A stretch of DNA of 64,000 nt from Ureibacillus xyleni (GCF_900217795.1 NZ_OBMQ01000001.1:673011-737010); one strand, 5' to 3'. Positions 28,205 through 38,499 are shown, numbered from the stretch's first letter. Notes: generated by a model not told the origin, from the sequence alone. Translations and numbers: made by a program.

Positions 28205-29761
28205 ATGATGGATTTAATGATCTCCGCTTTGCTTGGACTCATCGTCGGTGCCGCTGTTATCTATTTCTATATGAAAAAAGTGAATGAATCAAAAGTAAAT
28301 GGTGCGAAACACGCAAGCGAACTTATCATTGATGAAGCTAAGCGTGAGGCGGAAGCGCTTAAAAAAGAAGCACTACTTGAAGCAAAAGATGAAACTCACA
28401 AAATTCGAACTGAAGCAGAAAAAGACATCCGTGAACGCCGGGCAGAGCTTCAGAAACAAGAAAACCGGTTATTGCAAAGAGAAGAAAATCTTGATCGCAA
28501 GGATGATGCTCTGAATAAGAGAGAATCAGGCTTAGAGCGAAAAGAAGAGGCTCTAACTGAAAGACAACAGCATATTGAACAGATGGAAAGTAAAGTGGAA
28601 GAGCTAGTACGCGAACAAACGTTAGAGCTTGAACGAATTGCAGCCTTAACACGAGAAGCTGCGAAAGATATCATTTTAAAACAAGTTGAAAACGAACTTT
28701 CAACGGATATAGCTGTGATGACAAAAGAAGCTGAAACTCGTGCCAAAGAAGAATCTGACAAAAAGGCTCGTGAAATATTGTCGCTTGCACTACAACGTTT
28801 TGCAGCTGACCATGTTGCAGAAACGACTGTATCAGTTGTAAACTTACCGAATGACGAAATGAAAGGCCGTATTATTGGTCGTGAAGGTCGAAATATTCGA
28901 ACACTTGAAACACTTACTGGAATCGATTTAATTATTGACGATACACCAGAAGCTGTTATACTATCAGGATTTGATCCAATACGTCGTGAAACTGCACGTT
29001 TAGCTCTTGAAAAATTAGTACAAGATGGCCGAATTCATCCAGCACGTATTGAGGAAATGGTTGAGAAATCACGCCGAGAAATGGACGAGCAAATCCGCGA
29101 AACAGGTGAACAAACAACTTTCGAAGTAGGAATTCACAATTTACACCCAGACTTAATGAAAATTTTAGGTCGTATGAAATATCGTACAAGCTATGGACAA
29201 AATGTATTAAAGCACTCCATTGAAGTAGCTCATTTATCTGGATTACTTGCAGCAGAGCTAGGGGAAGATGTAACATTAGCAAAACGTGCAGGATTACTCC
29301 ATGATATTGGTAAGGCAATTGACCATGAAGTTGAAGGAAGTCACGTTGAAATTGGTGTAGAACTGGCTACGAAATATAAAGAACACCCAGTTGTCATTAA
29401 TAGTATTGCCTCTCACCATGGTGACACTGAGCCAACATCCGTCATTGCAGTAATTGTTGCAGCTGCAGATGCACTATCAGCAGCTAGACCAGGAGCTCGT
29501 AGTGAAACGCTTGAAAATTATATTCGTCGTTTAGAAAAACTTGAAGAAATTTCTGAAAGTTATGATGGCGTAGAAAAATCATATGCTATTCAAGCTGGAC
29601 GTGAAATCCGCATTATCGTACAGCCGGAAAAAGTGGATGATTTAGCCTCTCATCGTTTGGCAAGAGATATTCGAAAACGAATTGAAGAAGAACTTGACTA
29701 TCCAGGCCATATAAAAGTAACCGTAATACGAGAAACTCGTGCGGTTGAATACGCGAAATAG
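28205..29761 (+). CDS. rny: Ribonuclease Y
   Basis: Membrane-anchored endoribonuclease that starts mRNA decay. 518 residues: N-terminal membrane helix (about 5-25), long charged coiled coil (30-200), KH domain ([15 protein letters not shown]) and HD domain with the HD pair in [16 protein letters not shown] at 28205 is preceded by AGGAGG; an in-frame ATG at 28154 lacks a ribosome-binding site. In B. subtilis ymdB follows directly; here a polysaccharide island of about 22 kb separates them. Confidence 0.96.
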   Translation: MMDLMISALLGLIVGAAVIYFYMKKVNESKVNGAKHASELIIDEAKREAEALKKEALLEAKDETHKIRTEAEKDIRERRAELQKQENRLLQREENLDRKDDALNKRESGLERKEEALTERQQHIEQMESKVEELVREQTLELERIAALTREAAKDIILKQVENELSTDIAVMTKEAETRAKEESDKKAREILSLALQRFAADHVAETTVSVVNLPNDEMKGRIIGREGRNIRTLETLTGIDLIIDDTPEAVILSGFDPIRRETARLALEKLVQDGRIHPARIEEMVEKSRREMDEQIRETGEQTTFEVGIHNLHPDLMKILGRMKYRTSYGQNVLKHSIEVAHLSGLLAAELGEDVTLAKRAGLLHDIGKAIDHEVEGSHVEIGVELATKYKEHPVVINSIASHHGDTEPTSVIAVIVAAADALSAARPGARSETLENYIRRLEKLEEISESYDGVEKSYAIQAGREIRIIVQPEKVDDLASHRLARDIRKRIEEELDYPGHIKVTVIRETRAVEYAK

Positions 29762-29791
29762 TAGATTTTATAGGCCTTTATGAGATTATAC

Positions 29792-29830
29792 AAACCCCCT
29801 TTTTGATGCATGTCAGAAAGGGGGTTTCTA
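29792..29830 (+). terminator. Terminator after rny
   Basis: AAACCCCCTTT pairs perfectly with AAAGGGGGTTT around a 14-base loop. It marks the left boundary of the polysaccharide island. Confidence 0.8.
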
Positions 29831-29911
29831 ATTGTTTCTCCATCTTGTTCTATTTTCTACCTCTTTACATTATGTATAGTGTAATAAATATATTGTACGG
29901 GGAGTGGGCTG

Positions 29912-30673
29912 ATGGTTGATCTACATAGTCATTTATTATGGAGTGCAGATGATGGACCCGCAACAATGGAGCAGACGATAGAAATGTTAAAACAAGCTGT
30001 TTGTGAGGGGATTAGTGAAATCGTGGCAACATCCCATTTCCAACATCCGCTTTATTCAGTGGATTTTAATGAAGTATATCAAAAGGTAAATCTTATACAG
30101 TTAGAGCTGATTAAAAATAATATCCCCATCAAGATTCACCTAGGCCATGAAGTTAGATTATCAGACAACATTCTTAATTTATACAATCAACTCCACATAC
30201 ATACGTTAGCAAACTCCAAATACATGTTAATCGAGTTACCTTCCAATTCTGTTCCATATTTTACTCCCTTTATGCTTCAAAAATTAACATTTGCAGGGAT
30301 TACACCAATAATTGCTCATCCGGAAAGAAATAGAGCAATCTATCAAAATCCTAGGTTATTAGAAGAGCTAATAAGGAATGGTGCGTATACCCAAATAACA
30401 GCAGGAAGTATTGCTGGACTTTTCGGGCGTAATATTCAAAAATTTTCCTTTAGTTTAATAAAGGCAAATCTCATTCATACTTATGGCTCTGATGCACACA
30501 ACTTAACTACCAGACCATTTCTTTTTAAAGAGGGTTTAAGAATCTTACAGAAAAGAAAATTATCGAACTATGTAAATTTATTTCTAGAAAATAATGAATG
30601 TGTCATTATGAACGAACCTCTAACTGTCCTAGAACCAAAGAGTATTAAAAAAAATAGATGGTTTTTACAATAA
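29912..30673 (+). CDS. PHP-type tyrosine-protein phosphatase (CpsB/YwqE family)
   Basis: Manganese-dependent tyrosine phosphatase that reverses BY-kinase autophosphorylation in capsule systems. 253 residues of the PHP fold: HSH near the N-terminus, SADDGP, ATSHF, HLGHEVR, AHPERN and GSDAHN supply the metal ligands. ATG at 29912 follows GGGGAG. First gene of the island; its likely partner, the BY-kinase at 51531, lies at the far end, whereas such genes are commonly adjacent. No other role is suggested by the sequence. Confidence 0.88.
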   Translation: MVDLHSHLLWSADDGPATMEQTIEMLKQAVCEGISEIVATSHFQHPLYSVDFNEVYQKVNLIQLELIKNNIPIKIHLGHEVRLSDNILNLYNQLHIHTLANSKYMLIELPSNSVPYFTPFMLQKLTFAGITPIIAHPERNRAIYQNPRLLEELIRNGAYTQITAGSIAGLFGRNIQKFSFSLIKANLIHTYGSDAHNLTTRPFLFKEGLRILQKRKLSNYVNLFLENNECVIMNEPLTVLEPKSIKKNRWFLQ

Positions 30674-30768
30674 ATTATGTAGATATCATAATTATGTTAA
30701 TTTGAAGCACAATAAGTCAATAATATGACGATAGGTGATAATAGGTGAATCAGCGAAAAGGGTTAGTC

Positions 30769-31974
30769 ATGCGTGAAATTCGAATGGATGAAATGGCGCA
30801 ATCCATTGATTTGTTAAATTATGTATTTCAAATGTCTATGTCAATAAAAAAAGACCGACGTTTCGTTAGTGAGAAAAGCAGACAGTTCCATGTTGGGCAT
30901 GCTTTAGGATGGTTTGATGGAGATCAGCTCGTTTCACAAATTTTAAGTTTACCTTTCCAAGTGAATGTTTTCGGTGAGAGTTATGAAATGGGTGGAATTA
31001 CTGCAATTGGTACGTACCCTGAATATTCAAAACAAGGGTTAATAGATCAACTTATCAAAAAAACATTAATTATTATGCGTGAAGAGGGCCGATTTATTTC
31101 GTACTTATTTCCCTTTTCTATTCCTTACTATCGGAAAAAAGGATGGGAGATCATGTGCGATATTGTAGAGTTTCAAGTAAAGGATACACAATTTCCCCAT
31201 TATACCGAGGTATCAGGAAAGATGCGACGGGTTGATACATTAAGCAAAGAAGTAATTGGTATATATGAGCGATACGCATCAAGAACTCATGGAGCGATGA
31301 TTCGTAATTCAATTGCTTGGAATGAAAAATTTCATGAAGATTATTGGGAAGAAAAATTTGTGGATACGGATGTTCAGTTGCAAGCAGCAGTTTACTATGA
31401 TGAAGACGATGTACCTCAAGGCTATTTGTTTTATCGAATCATGGAAGAAAACTTTTATATTGATGAAATTGTTTATTTGCAAGAAGAAGCACGGAAAGGT
31501 TTATGGAATTTCGTCTCTGCCCATAAATCAATGGTTTACAATGCTTACGGTAAAACAGCCGGAAACGAGCCGGTTGCATTTTTATTAGAAGACAGTGAAA
31601 TTATCCAAAAGGTCTCTCCATACTTTATGGCCCGTATTGTTGATGTTGAAAAGTTTCTAGAACGATTTCCTTTTGACGAGCCAAATTTCCATATCCGATT
31701 TAATATAACAGATCGTTTAGCAGAATGGAATAACGGGATCTACGATATTTCATCGAGTGATTGGAAAGTAACAGTGAGAAAAATGGATGAAGGGAATGAG
31801 AAATCTGACATTACGGTGAACATGTCGATTCAAACATTAACTACTATGATTTTGGGATACAAGCGTCCTAAATACCTTGAAAAAATTGAACGTTTAAAAG
31901 GGAAAAGTGAAACCATTGCTGTGTTAGAGGACATCATACCAGTAGGGATTCCCACATTTATTGATTATTTTTAA
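30769..31974 (+). CDS. GNAT N-acetyltransferase, Eis family
   Basis: About 401 residues with the Eis layout: an N-terminal GNAT domain (MGGITAIGTYPEYSKQGLIDQL near 80-100), a second GNAT-like domain and a C-terminal sterol-carrier-like domain. Eis-type enzymes acetylate lysines, aminoglycosides or small amines; the substrate here is unknown. ATG at 30769 gives the family N-terminus (MREIRMDEM) and has AAAAGGG nearby; GTG at 30745 is an alternative. It lies between the phosphatase and the sugar transferase with its own terminator, so it may not belong functionally to the polysaccharide locus. Confidence 0.78.
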   Translation: MREIRMDEMAQSIDLLNYVFQMSMSIKKDRRFVSEKSRQFHVGHALGWFDGDQLVSQILSLPFQVNVFGESYEMGGITAIGTYPEYSKQGLIDQLIKKTLIIMREEGRFISYLFPFSIPYYRKKGWEIMCDIVEFQVKDTQFPHYTEVSGKMRRVDTLSKEVIGIYERYASRTHGAMIRNSIAWNEKFHEDYWEEKFVDTDVQLQAAVYYDEDDVPQGYLFYRIMEENFYIDEIVYLQEEARKGLWNFVSAHKSMVYNAYGKTAGNEPVAFLLEDSEIIQKVSPYFMARIVDVEKFLERFPFDEPNFHIRFNITDRLAEWNNGIYDISSSDWKVTVRKMDEGNEKSDITVNMSIQTLTTMILGYKRPKYLEKIERLKGKSETIAVLEDIIPVGIPTFIDYF

Positions 31975-31998
31975 GAAGCTTAATAAATCAGTTAAAAA

Positions 31999-32046
31999 GG
32001 TACTTCTAAAAGTCTTTTTCCAAGATTTTTAGAAGTATCTTTTTTT
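31999..32046 (+). terminator. Terminator after the Eis-type acetyltransferase
   Basis: GGTACTTCTAAAA pairs with TTTTAGAAGTATC, followed by seven T. It separates the two leading genes from the main polysaccharide operon. Confidence 0.85.
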
Positions 32047-32337
32047 ATTGGTTTATAAGCAGATGTACCTAGTGTGTAAAATTTTGATACATACAATACA
32101 TATTATTAAGACTATTTACCTAAAATTCGGGGAGCTATCTGTTTTGTTTAGCAATAATTTGGAAAAAATAAGCCTTTTTTGACCACTAGGATGAATAAAT
32201 AGTAATATTTTGATATCCTCAAACATTATAATGTTAGTGTTATAGTAATCTTTTGATTTATGAAAGTTTAACAGATAGTGAGTCATCAATTTATTATCAT
32301 TAAGAATGTCATCACATGTAGTAGGAGTGATATATAT
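32047..32337. other. AT-rich leader of the polysaccharide operon
   Basis: No gene is seen. TATAAT at 32227 and TATAGT at 32241 are -10-like, but no -35 at a proper distance was found, so the promoter is not assigned. The region ends with AGGAG before the sugar transferase start. Confidence 0.4.
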
Positions 32338-33006
32338 TTGAATGCCTTCAGTGGTAAGTTATATCAAAAATTCATTAAAAGACCACTTGATTTGCTCATA
32401 TCATTTGTTGCTATTGTATTACTTAGCCCACTTTTATTATTGGTATCGTTATTGGTAAAAATTAAACTCGGGAGCCCCATCATATTTAAGCAATTGAGGC
32501 CAGGGCGAGATGAAAAAATCTTTACTTTATATAAATTTCGAACGATGACCAATGAACAGGATCAATTTGGTCAATTGCTTCCTGAAACGATAAGATTAAC
32601 AAAATTTGGCCGTTTTTTAAGATCTACTAGTTTAGATGAATTACCACAGCTGTTCAACGTATTAAAGGGGGAAATGTCGATAATTGGACCTAGACCTTTA
32701 CTAGTACACTATTTGAAATTATATAATGAACATCAAAAAAGAAGACATGAAGTAAGGCCAGGATTAACTGGACTCGCACAAGTTAAAGGTAGAAATTATT
32801 TAACGTGGGAGGAAAAATTTAATTTAGATGTAGAGTATGTAGATAATATTAGTCTGTTAAATGATATAAAAATATTGGTTTTAACATTAAAAAAAGTGAT
32901 TAAACGGGAAGACATCTATGAAGATCCAAATAAAATCATGGAGAATTTTGAAGGAGACAAAAAGCAAGAGGATTTAAACAATAATATTTATAAAGGAAGT
33001 GCATAA
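32338..33006 (+). CDS. Initiating sugar-phosphate transferase (PglC/WcaJ-type)
   Basis: Transfers the first sugar phosphate from a UDP-sugar to undecaprenyl phosphate. About 222 residues: one hydrophobic segment (RPLDLLISFVAIVLLSPLLL), then the conserved cytoplasmic core with FKQLRPGRDEKIFTLYKFRT, LDELPQLFNVLKGEMS and RPGLTGLAQVKGR. The short monotopic form resembles PglC, which uses UDP-bacillosamine and so fits the FlaA1 and aminotransferase genes downstream. TTG at 32338 lies behind TAGGAG; the longer GTG frame from 32278 lacks a ribosome-binding site. Confidence 0.87.
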   Translation: MNAFSGKLYQKFIKRPLDLLISFVAIVLLSPLLLLVSLLVKIKLGSPIIFKQLRPGRDEKIFTLYKFRTMTNEQDQFGQLLPETIRLTKFGRFLRSTSLDELPQLFNVLKGEMSIIGPRPLLVHYLKLYNEHQKRRHEVRPGLTGLAQVKGRNYLTWEEKFNLDVEYVDNISLLNDIKILVLTLKKVIKREDIYEDPNKIMENFEGDKKQEDLNNNIYKGSA

Positions 33007-34065
33007 TTGCTTTCAATTTTTAAAATCAATGAAAAAGAAAAGTGGAATGAAATCGTCAAAAACTTTAATCATTACGATATTTATTATTTATCTAATTATG
33101 TAGAAGCTTTTCAACTACATGGAGATGGTGAACCACTACTTTTTTATTTTGAACATAACAAAATGAAAGCAATAAATGTTGTCATGAAACGTGATATTTC
33201 AAAGGATAAAAGGTTTACAGAAAAAATACCATCTAATACGTATTTTGATTTTTCCACTCCATATGGTTTTGGAGGATTTATATTAGAAGGTAATATTACA
33301 GAAGAAAATATAAACATGTTAGATAATGAATATACTTCGTTTTGTCAAAAAAATGGAATAATCTCAGAAATTGTCCGGTTTCACCCAATCCACAATCATA
33401 CAGATGTTTTACAAAACATTTACGATATATCAACATTAGGTAAAACGGTTACGATCGATGTCGAGTCAATCGAGCAAATGAGGAAAAATCTTGCGGATAG
33501 TAATAAATATAAAATAAAAAAGTCAAAGAAATCTGGTGTGAAAATTTATTGGGGTTGGAATCAAGACCTATTAGATGAATTTATGACACTTTACAATGAC
33601 ACGATGACAAATAATAATGCAACCAACTATTATTACTTTGAGAAAGATTTTTATGAAAATATTCTTCAAGAACTAAAATATCAAGCAATGATTTTTTATG
33701 CAGAATATGAAAAGAAAAAAATTGCAATGGCGATCATTCTTTACTCGAAAGATCACATTCATTATCATTTCTCAGCATTAGATCGAGACTATAGCCATCT
33801 TAGGCCGATGAACTTATTAATCTATGAAGTGATGTGCTGGGGTAATGAGAATGGTTTTAAGACGTTTCACCTTGGTGGCGGACTTGGCAGCAAGGAAGAT
33901 TCCCTTTACGAATTTAAAAGAAGCTTTAATAGAAACTCTTCTACTGTTTTTAAACTTGGGAAAAAAATCTTCTCAAAAGAAAACTATGATCTGTTATTAA
34001 AAATTAGATGTGAGCAAATTGAAGAAAATAGGAAAGATAATTTTTTCCCTGAATACCGAGCATGA
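33007..34065 (+). CDS. FemAB-like GNAT acyl/aminoacyl transferase
   Basis: 352 residues of the FemAB/GNAT superfamily, with FHLGGGLGSKEDSLYEFKRS near the C-terminus and NSNKYKIKKSKKSG-type mid-region (starting about residue 161). FemAB proteins add amino acids from tRNA to lipid-linked substrates; related GNATs acylate polysaccharides. TTG at 33007 directly follows the sugar-transferase stop and has AAAGGAAG upstream. Placement in a polysaccharide operon suggests modification of an amino sugar; this is inference. A second, diverged member lies at 44985. Confidence 0.75.
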   Translation: MLSIFKINEKEKWNEIVKNFNHYDIYYLSNYVEAFQLHGDGEPLLFYFEHNKMKAINVVMKRDISKDKRFTEKIPSNTYFDFSTPYGFGGFILEGNITEENINMLDNEYTSFCQKNGIISEIVRFHPIHNHTDVLQNIYDISTLGKTVTIDVESIEQMRKNLADSNKYKIKKSKKSGVKIYWGWNQDLLDEFMTLYNDTMTNNNATNYYYFEKDFYENILQELKYQAMIFYAEYEKKKIAMAIILYSKDHIHYHFSALDRDYSHLRPMNLLIYEVMCWGNENGFKTFHLGGGLGSKEDSLYEFKRSFNRNSSTVFKLGKKIFSKENYDLLLKIRCEQIEENRKDNFFPEYRA

Positions 34066-34081
34066 CCTCATTTTAAATTTA

Positions 34082-34133
34082 ATCAGCGGGTTTGGTGCAA
34101 AGGGGGATACGAAATTCTTGTTTTCCCGCTGAT
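34082..34133. terminator. Inverted repeat between convergent genes
   Basis: ATCAGCGGG pairs with CCCGCTGAT across a 34-base loop, between the plus-strand FemAB-like gene and the minus-strand formyltransferase gene. The T run is poor, so terminator function is likely but not strong. Confidence 0.5.
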
Positions 34134-34146
34134 AGAATAGTAACAC

Positions 34147-35034
34147 TTAATAATTTGATTCCGTGATAAGGTCCAAATAAATTTTACCTTGTTTACAATA
34201 GACAACATATTGATTGTTTATTGAGAAAACTTTTCCTAGTTCCACAGATTGATCAATGTTTTCTTTCTCAAAATGTAAAATACGCCACTGTAAAACAGTT
34301 TCTTCAATGTTTGAAAAGTCGAATACGTCTAACCAGTTTTGTGTGCCACGTAATAAATGCCAAATTCGTTCAATTTCCCATGTTTCCCAATCAACAATTT
34401 GATGAAATTCGCTAGGTGAGATTTTTCTAGCCCTTACAGTAGGACTTTCTTTCGGTTGTTTCTTTCGTGGTGCACAATCATGTTCGATATCAGTAATGGC
34501 ACTTAAAAGTAGATTAACCCCATTCGTTGTTTCGAGAATTTCAATTAGCTCTTCCTCAGTACACCCTAATGGAATGGGATATCTTTCTTGATAAATGATA
34601 TCCCCAGTATCTTCGCCTTCATCGATGTAATGAACCGTCACTCCTGGGTTTAAGTCCATGTCATAAAAAGTCCAAAAAAGTGGATATCCCCCCCGATAGT
34701 TAGGAAGATAGGTTGGATGTAAATTAATACACCCTTTCTTCGGAATATCCATAATATTTTTCTTCAATAATTCTGACATACTATTAATAACAATTAAATC
34801 AGGCGCAAGTTCTTTTACCCAGTTTTCTAAATCTTGATCGCAGCCATTTTCCATATAATAATATGGGATGTCTTCTCCGCTACAAAAGTCTTTCAAACTA
34901 GTTGTACGATTTGCACTATTTTTTGTTTTTGATTCAATGACGCCAATAATATTGATATTTGCTTCAAGTAAGGAGGTTAATACTTTTGAAAGGCCCATCG
35001 TAATAAAAATTAATTTTAATTTACTGTTTGACAT
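34147..35034 (-). CDS. Formyltransferase family protein (sugar-type candidate)
   Basis: 295 residues with the N10-formyl-THF transferase fold: GCINLHPTYLPNYRGGYPLF supplies the catalytic Asn and His, and DEGEDTGDII the Asp. It is not tRNA-type Fmt in context. Sugar N-formyltransferases of similar size act on 4-amino-4,6-dideoxy sugars, and a 4,6-dehydratase and an aminotransferase lie next door. The C-terminal ~90 residues (RKISPSEFHQIVDWETWEI) resemble the Fmt-type helical extension. Minus strand, opposite to the island, in a pair with the ATP-grasp gene. Confidence 0.78.
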   Translation of the reverse strand: MSNSKLKLIFITMGLSKVLTSLLEANINIIGVIESKTKNSANRTTSLKDFCSGEDIPYYYMENGCDQDLENWVKELAPDLIVINSMSELLKKNIMDIPKKGCINLHPTYLPNYRGGYPLFWTFYDMDLNPGVTVHYIDEGEDTGDIIYQERYPIPLGCTEEELIEILETTNGVNLLLSAITDIEHDCAPRKKQPKESPTVRARKISPSEFHQIVDWETWEIERIWHLLRGTQNWLDVFDFSNIEETVLQWRILHFEKENIDQSVELGKVFSINNQYVVYCKQGKIYLDLITESNY

Positions 35035-35088
35035 TACTTCTTACCTCTCCAAATCCAAAATGGTAAACATAGTTTGTAATAAGTTATG

Positions 35089-36321
35089 TTAGAGTAAGTT
35101 ACGGTATGTTAATTTATTACGAGTCTCTACATTAACTTTCACCCAATTGTGAATGTTTTTCATTTTTTTCAGCATTTCTTCCATTGAGGAAAATCGTAAA
35201 ACCATTGTTCCTAATATTTCATAGCTTTCTTCAGGAAAATCAATGTCTTGACCAGGATTTACTAATAACTCATATTCAACGAGATGTTTTTTTGAAAAAT
35301 GTTCATCTATTTTAATTTCCCTAAATTTACCTGGTTGTTGGCTAACTATAACATAATCTGACCAATAGCCTGTTGGTTCTACTTGCTTTAGATCACTACA
35401 ATCCTCACCTAAGGAAGCTTTTATTGTATATTCGATTAAATCGATTCCCGTATTATATTGAATAATTTTGCAATTGCATGCTCCACCATTTCGAGGGGCA
35501 ACTTCAATTAAATAGACATTTTCATTTTCATCTATTCGAATATCAAAATTTAACGCACCTGTTGTAAGATTAAGTAGTGTAATTAATCTTTGAATTTCAT
35601 TGTGGATTTTCAAATGAAGTTTTTGAGGCATCATGTAAGGCCAACTAGCAATGACTGAAATGAAAGGATTTTTTTGTGAAGTTGAAAATTGCTCATTAGA
35701 AAAACAACGGAATACAAGTTCTCCGTTAACTACGAACCCCTCTCCTCCAACATGTGGACCATAATTCTCGATATATTCCTCGACAATAAAACGTTTCACT
35801 TTTGAATGAGATAAGGCAATATTCACTTTTTCCTCTAATTGCAAGACAGAGCGTACAATAGATATCCCTCTAGAACCAGATGAGTCTACAGGTTTAATCA
35901 TTAACGGTAATCGAAACTGATCCACCTCTTCTTTTACTTCCGCATAACGGCTATACCCCTTCGCTTTTGGCGTGTTAAACTTATGTCTCCTTTGAAATTT
36001 TCTAAATAACTCCTTATTTGTTAAGACTTCCACAGCTTCTAATGGGTAGGTAGGTAATCCCATTTTTTCAGCAACAAAGGCTGCAGTTTGTGCACCAGAA
36101 TCTGCACCGTAGCAGAGAATCCCATCAATTTGTAAAGATTGCGCTAATTTCAAAATGGATTTTTTGTCTGACGTACTAACCTGATAAAACTCATGGGCAT
36201 ATTGTTTTCCTGGAACATCCTTTAACAAATCACACAAAATGACGTAATATCCAAGTTCAACAACTTTTTGAATAGCTGGTACTTGGAAAAAGCTACCACC
36301 GAGAATTAAAACTTTTTTCAA
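35089..36321 (-). CDS. ATP-grasp carboxylate-amine ligase-like protein
   Basis: About 410 residues of the ATP-grasp superfamily. N-terminal Rossmann-like pre-grasp domain (KKVLILGGSFFQVPAIQKV), central ATP-grasp fold with LMIKPVDSSGSRG and the magnesium-binding LIEVAPRNGGACN. Such enzymes join a carboxylate to an amine. TTG at 36321 follows AAGGGGTG. The first gene of a two-gene minus-strand unit with the formyltransferase. A role in amide-linked decoration of the polysaccharide is inference; purine-type metabolism is a less likely alternative. Confidence 0.78.
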   Translation of the reverse strand: MKKVLILGGSFFQVPAIQKVVELGYYVILCDLLKDVPGKQYAHEFYQVSTSDKKSILKLAQSLQIDGILCYGADSGAQTAAFVAEKMGLPTYPLEAVEVLTNKELFRKFQRRHKFNTPKAKGYSRYAEVKEEVDQFRLPLMIKPVDSSGSRGISIVRSVLQLEEKVNIALSHSKVKRFIVEEYIENYGPHVGGEGFVVNGELVFRCFSNEQFSTSQKNPFISVIASWPYMMPQKLHLKIHNEIQRLITLLNLTTGALNFDIRIDENENVYLIEVAPRNGGACNCKIIQYNTGIDLIEYTIKASLGEDCSDLKQVEPTGYWSDYVIVSQQPGKFREIKIDEHFSKKHLVEYELLVNPGQDIDFPEESYEILGTMVLRFSSMEEMLKKMKNIHNWVKVNVETRNKLTYRNLL

Positions 36322-36627
36322 GAACGCACCCCTTTTTCCTAAAATGGACTTTAGAGCATAGAAAGTCAATGCTACTATTCTATTGGCTAAGAAAAATAAA
36401 AATGAATACGAAGTTATAAAAGATGATGAAAAATATAAAATGAAAGTAATGGAATATTGAAAAAATTGCTATTTAACAAAAACTAAATAAAGGGATTATG
36501 GAAGTTCTAACAGCCTGAAGTGTAAATATAATAATACTAATGAATTAGCATTTTTTAGGATTTAATGCCCGAAGAAAAACAGAAACAAAGTATTTTGTAA
36601 CACATGCACATAAACGAGGTGTGAAAT
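36322..36627. other. Divergent intergenic region
   Basis: Lies between the minus-strand ATP-grasp gene and plus-strand epimerase gene and should hold both promoters. A TATAAT at 36527 could serve the plus strand, with only a weak TTCTAA 16 bases upstream. No gene or strong hairpin is seen. Confidence 0.45.
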
Positions 36628-38469
36628 TTGAATCATACTCTTAGGTATTTCTTTTTTTTTACGCTTGACTCAATTTTTGTACTATCCGCTATCTTTATAA
36701 GTAATTGGCTCGTAAATTATGCCCCCACTTTCAACCTAAATTCAATCATTATTTCAAGCTCGTTAATCCTTCTAATAAGTCACCACATTATGGCCTACTT
36801 TTTCCACTTATATGATCGAATATGGAGTGTAGCTTCCGTTAAAGAACTTTTAGTAATCGGATATTCCGTTAGTATTTGTGTTATTATTACCATTTTTATG
36901 CAATATGTAATTTACGGCCTAATGTTTACAAAGGTTATGATTATTACGTGGTTATTACACATCGTACTAATTGGTGGTTCAAGATTTTTATTAAGAATGT
37001 TACACGATTATCGCAATATTGTTAAACCACAAAATAAATTAAAAAGAGTTTTAATTGTTGGTGCAGGTGAAGCAGCAACATTGCTTATTCGTAGTATTAA
37101 AAGGAACCCTAATCCGGAATATCTTATCTGTGCTATCGTTGATGATAATCCAAATAAGCAAAACTTAACGTTGCTAGATGTGAAAGTGTGTGGAACGACA
37201 AAAGATATTCCCAAAATTGTTGAAGAAAAAAACATCGAAGAAGTTATTTTGGCTATTCCATCCTTGGGAAAAGCAGAAATTAGTAACATTTACGAACAGT
37301 GTGTAAGAACTAAAGCAGTTGTAAAAACAATGCCAAAAATTGAGGATATTATAATAGGAAAATATAAAATGAATGATGTTCAAGAAATACGTGTCGAGCA
37401 ACTTCTAGGTAGAGAAGAAGTAAAACTAAACATGCAAGAAATCTCAAGTAAGTTGTTAAATAAGGTTATTCTTGTTACAGGTGCGGGTGGTTCGATTGGA
37501 TCTGAAATTTGTAGACAGTTGTTACAATTCAATCCTAAAAAAATTATCCTTTTAGGCCATGGAGAAAATTCAATCTATACTATTCATTTGGAGTTAATAG
37601 GAAAATTAAGGAACAGTAATGTGAAAATTATCCCGGTTATTGCGGATATACAAGACAGAGAAAGAATCTTTGAAGTTATACAGTACTATCAGCCAGATGT
37701 AATTTACCATGCTGCTGCACATAAACATGTTCCGTTAATGGAAGAAAATCCAAGAGAAGCGGTGAAAAATAATATTTTCGGAACAAAAAATGTTGCGGAA
37801 GCCGCTCATCTATTTAATGTGGGAAAATTCGTGATGATTTCCAGTGATAAAGCAGTAAAACCAGCAAACGTGATGGGCGCAACAAAGAGAATTGCCGAAA
37901 TGGTTATTCAAAATTTAGCCCTTTCTAGTGAAACGATTTTTACAGCAGTTCGATTTGGCAATGTGTTAGGTTCGCGAGGTAGTGTTGTGCCTCGATTTAA
38001 GGCACAAATTCAAGCAGGAGGACCTGTCACAGTTACTGATCCAGAAATGACTCGCTACTTTATGACGATTCCTGAAGCTTCCCGATTAGTCATTCAAGCA
38101 GGGGCACTTGCACAAGGTGGGGAAGTATTTGTACTAGATATGGGAGAGCCTATTAAGATTGTTGATTTAGCTAAAAATTTAATTAAATTATGTGGATATA
38201 CGGAAAAAGAGATTGCTATAACATTTACAGGAATCCGACCTGGAGAAAAATTGCATGAAGAATTACTAAATGAAGAGGAAATACAGGAGCAAAATATCTA
38301 TCCAAAAATTCATGTAGGGAAGGCAAATACAATTGAGGAAAATGAACTAAGTGCACTTTTAGACGAGCTACAAATACTTGAGAATCCAGAATTAAAGCAA
38401 AAATTAATAGATGTTGCCAATGGAAAGTGGAATAAAAAACTAATTCATTCTAACTTCGAAGCGGATTGA
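36628..38469 (+). CDS. UDP-GlcNAc 4,6-dehydratase (FlaA1/PglF/CapD type, membrane)
   Basis: 613 residues: four N-terminal membrane helices (to about 125), a CoA-binding-like Rossmann domain (VGAGEAATLLIRS near 147) and the SDR catalytic domain with TGAGGSIGSEICRQ (about 283-296), HAAAHKHVPLME and SSDKAVKPANVMGATKR. The Met in place of the usual catalytic Tyr is the known FlaA1/PglF pattern. PglF makes the 4-keto-6-deoxy intermediate of bacillosamine. TTG at 36628 follows CGAGGTG. The aminotransferase gene follows after 30 bases, which supports a 4-amino-4,6-dideoxy sugar branch. Confidence 0.9.
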   Translation: MNHTLRYFFFFTLDSIFVLSAIFISNWLVNYAPTFNLNSIIISSSLILLISHHIMAYFFHLYDRIWSVASVKELLVIGYSVSICVIITIFMQYVIYGLMFTKVMIITWLLHIVLIGGSRFLLRMLHDYRNIVKPQNKLKRVLIVGAGEAATLLIRSIKRNPNPEYLICAIVDDNPNKQNLTLLDVKVCGTTKDIPKIVEEKNIEEVILAIPSLGKAEISNIYEQCVRTKAVVKTMPKIEDIIIGKYKMNDVQEIRVEQLLGREEVKLNMQEISSKLLNKVILVTGAGGSIGSEICRQLLQFNPKKIILLGHGENSIYTIHLELIGKLRNSNVKIIPVIADIQDRERIFEVIQYYQPDVIYHAAAHKHVPLMEENPREAVKNNIFGTKNVAEAAHLFNVGKFVMISSDKAVKPANVMGATKRIAEMVIQNLALSSETIFTAVRFGNVLGSRGSVVPRFKAQIQAGGPVTVTDPEMTRYFMTIPEASRLVIQAGALAQGGEVFVLDMGEPIKIVDLAKNLIKLCGYTEKEIAITFTGIRPGEKLHEELLNEEEIQEQNIYPKIHVGKANTIEENELSALLDELQILENPELKQKLIDVANGKWNKKLIHSNFEAD

Positions 38470-38499
38470 AATGTATTTATATATAGAAAGAGGGATTCC

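Noticed and set aside
32210-32246. SigmaA promoter for the polysaccharide operon
   Set aside because: TTGATA and TATAAT are 11 bases apart, and TTGATA to TATAGT is 25; neither spacing is workable.
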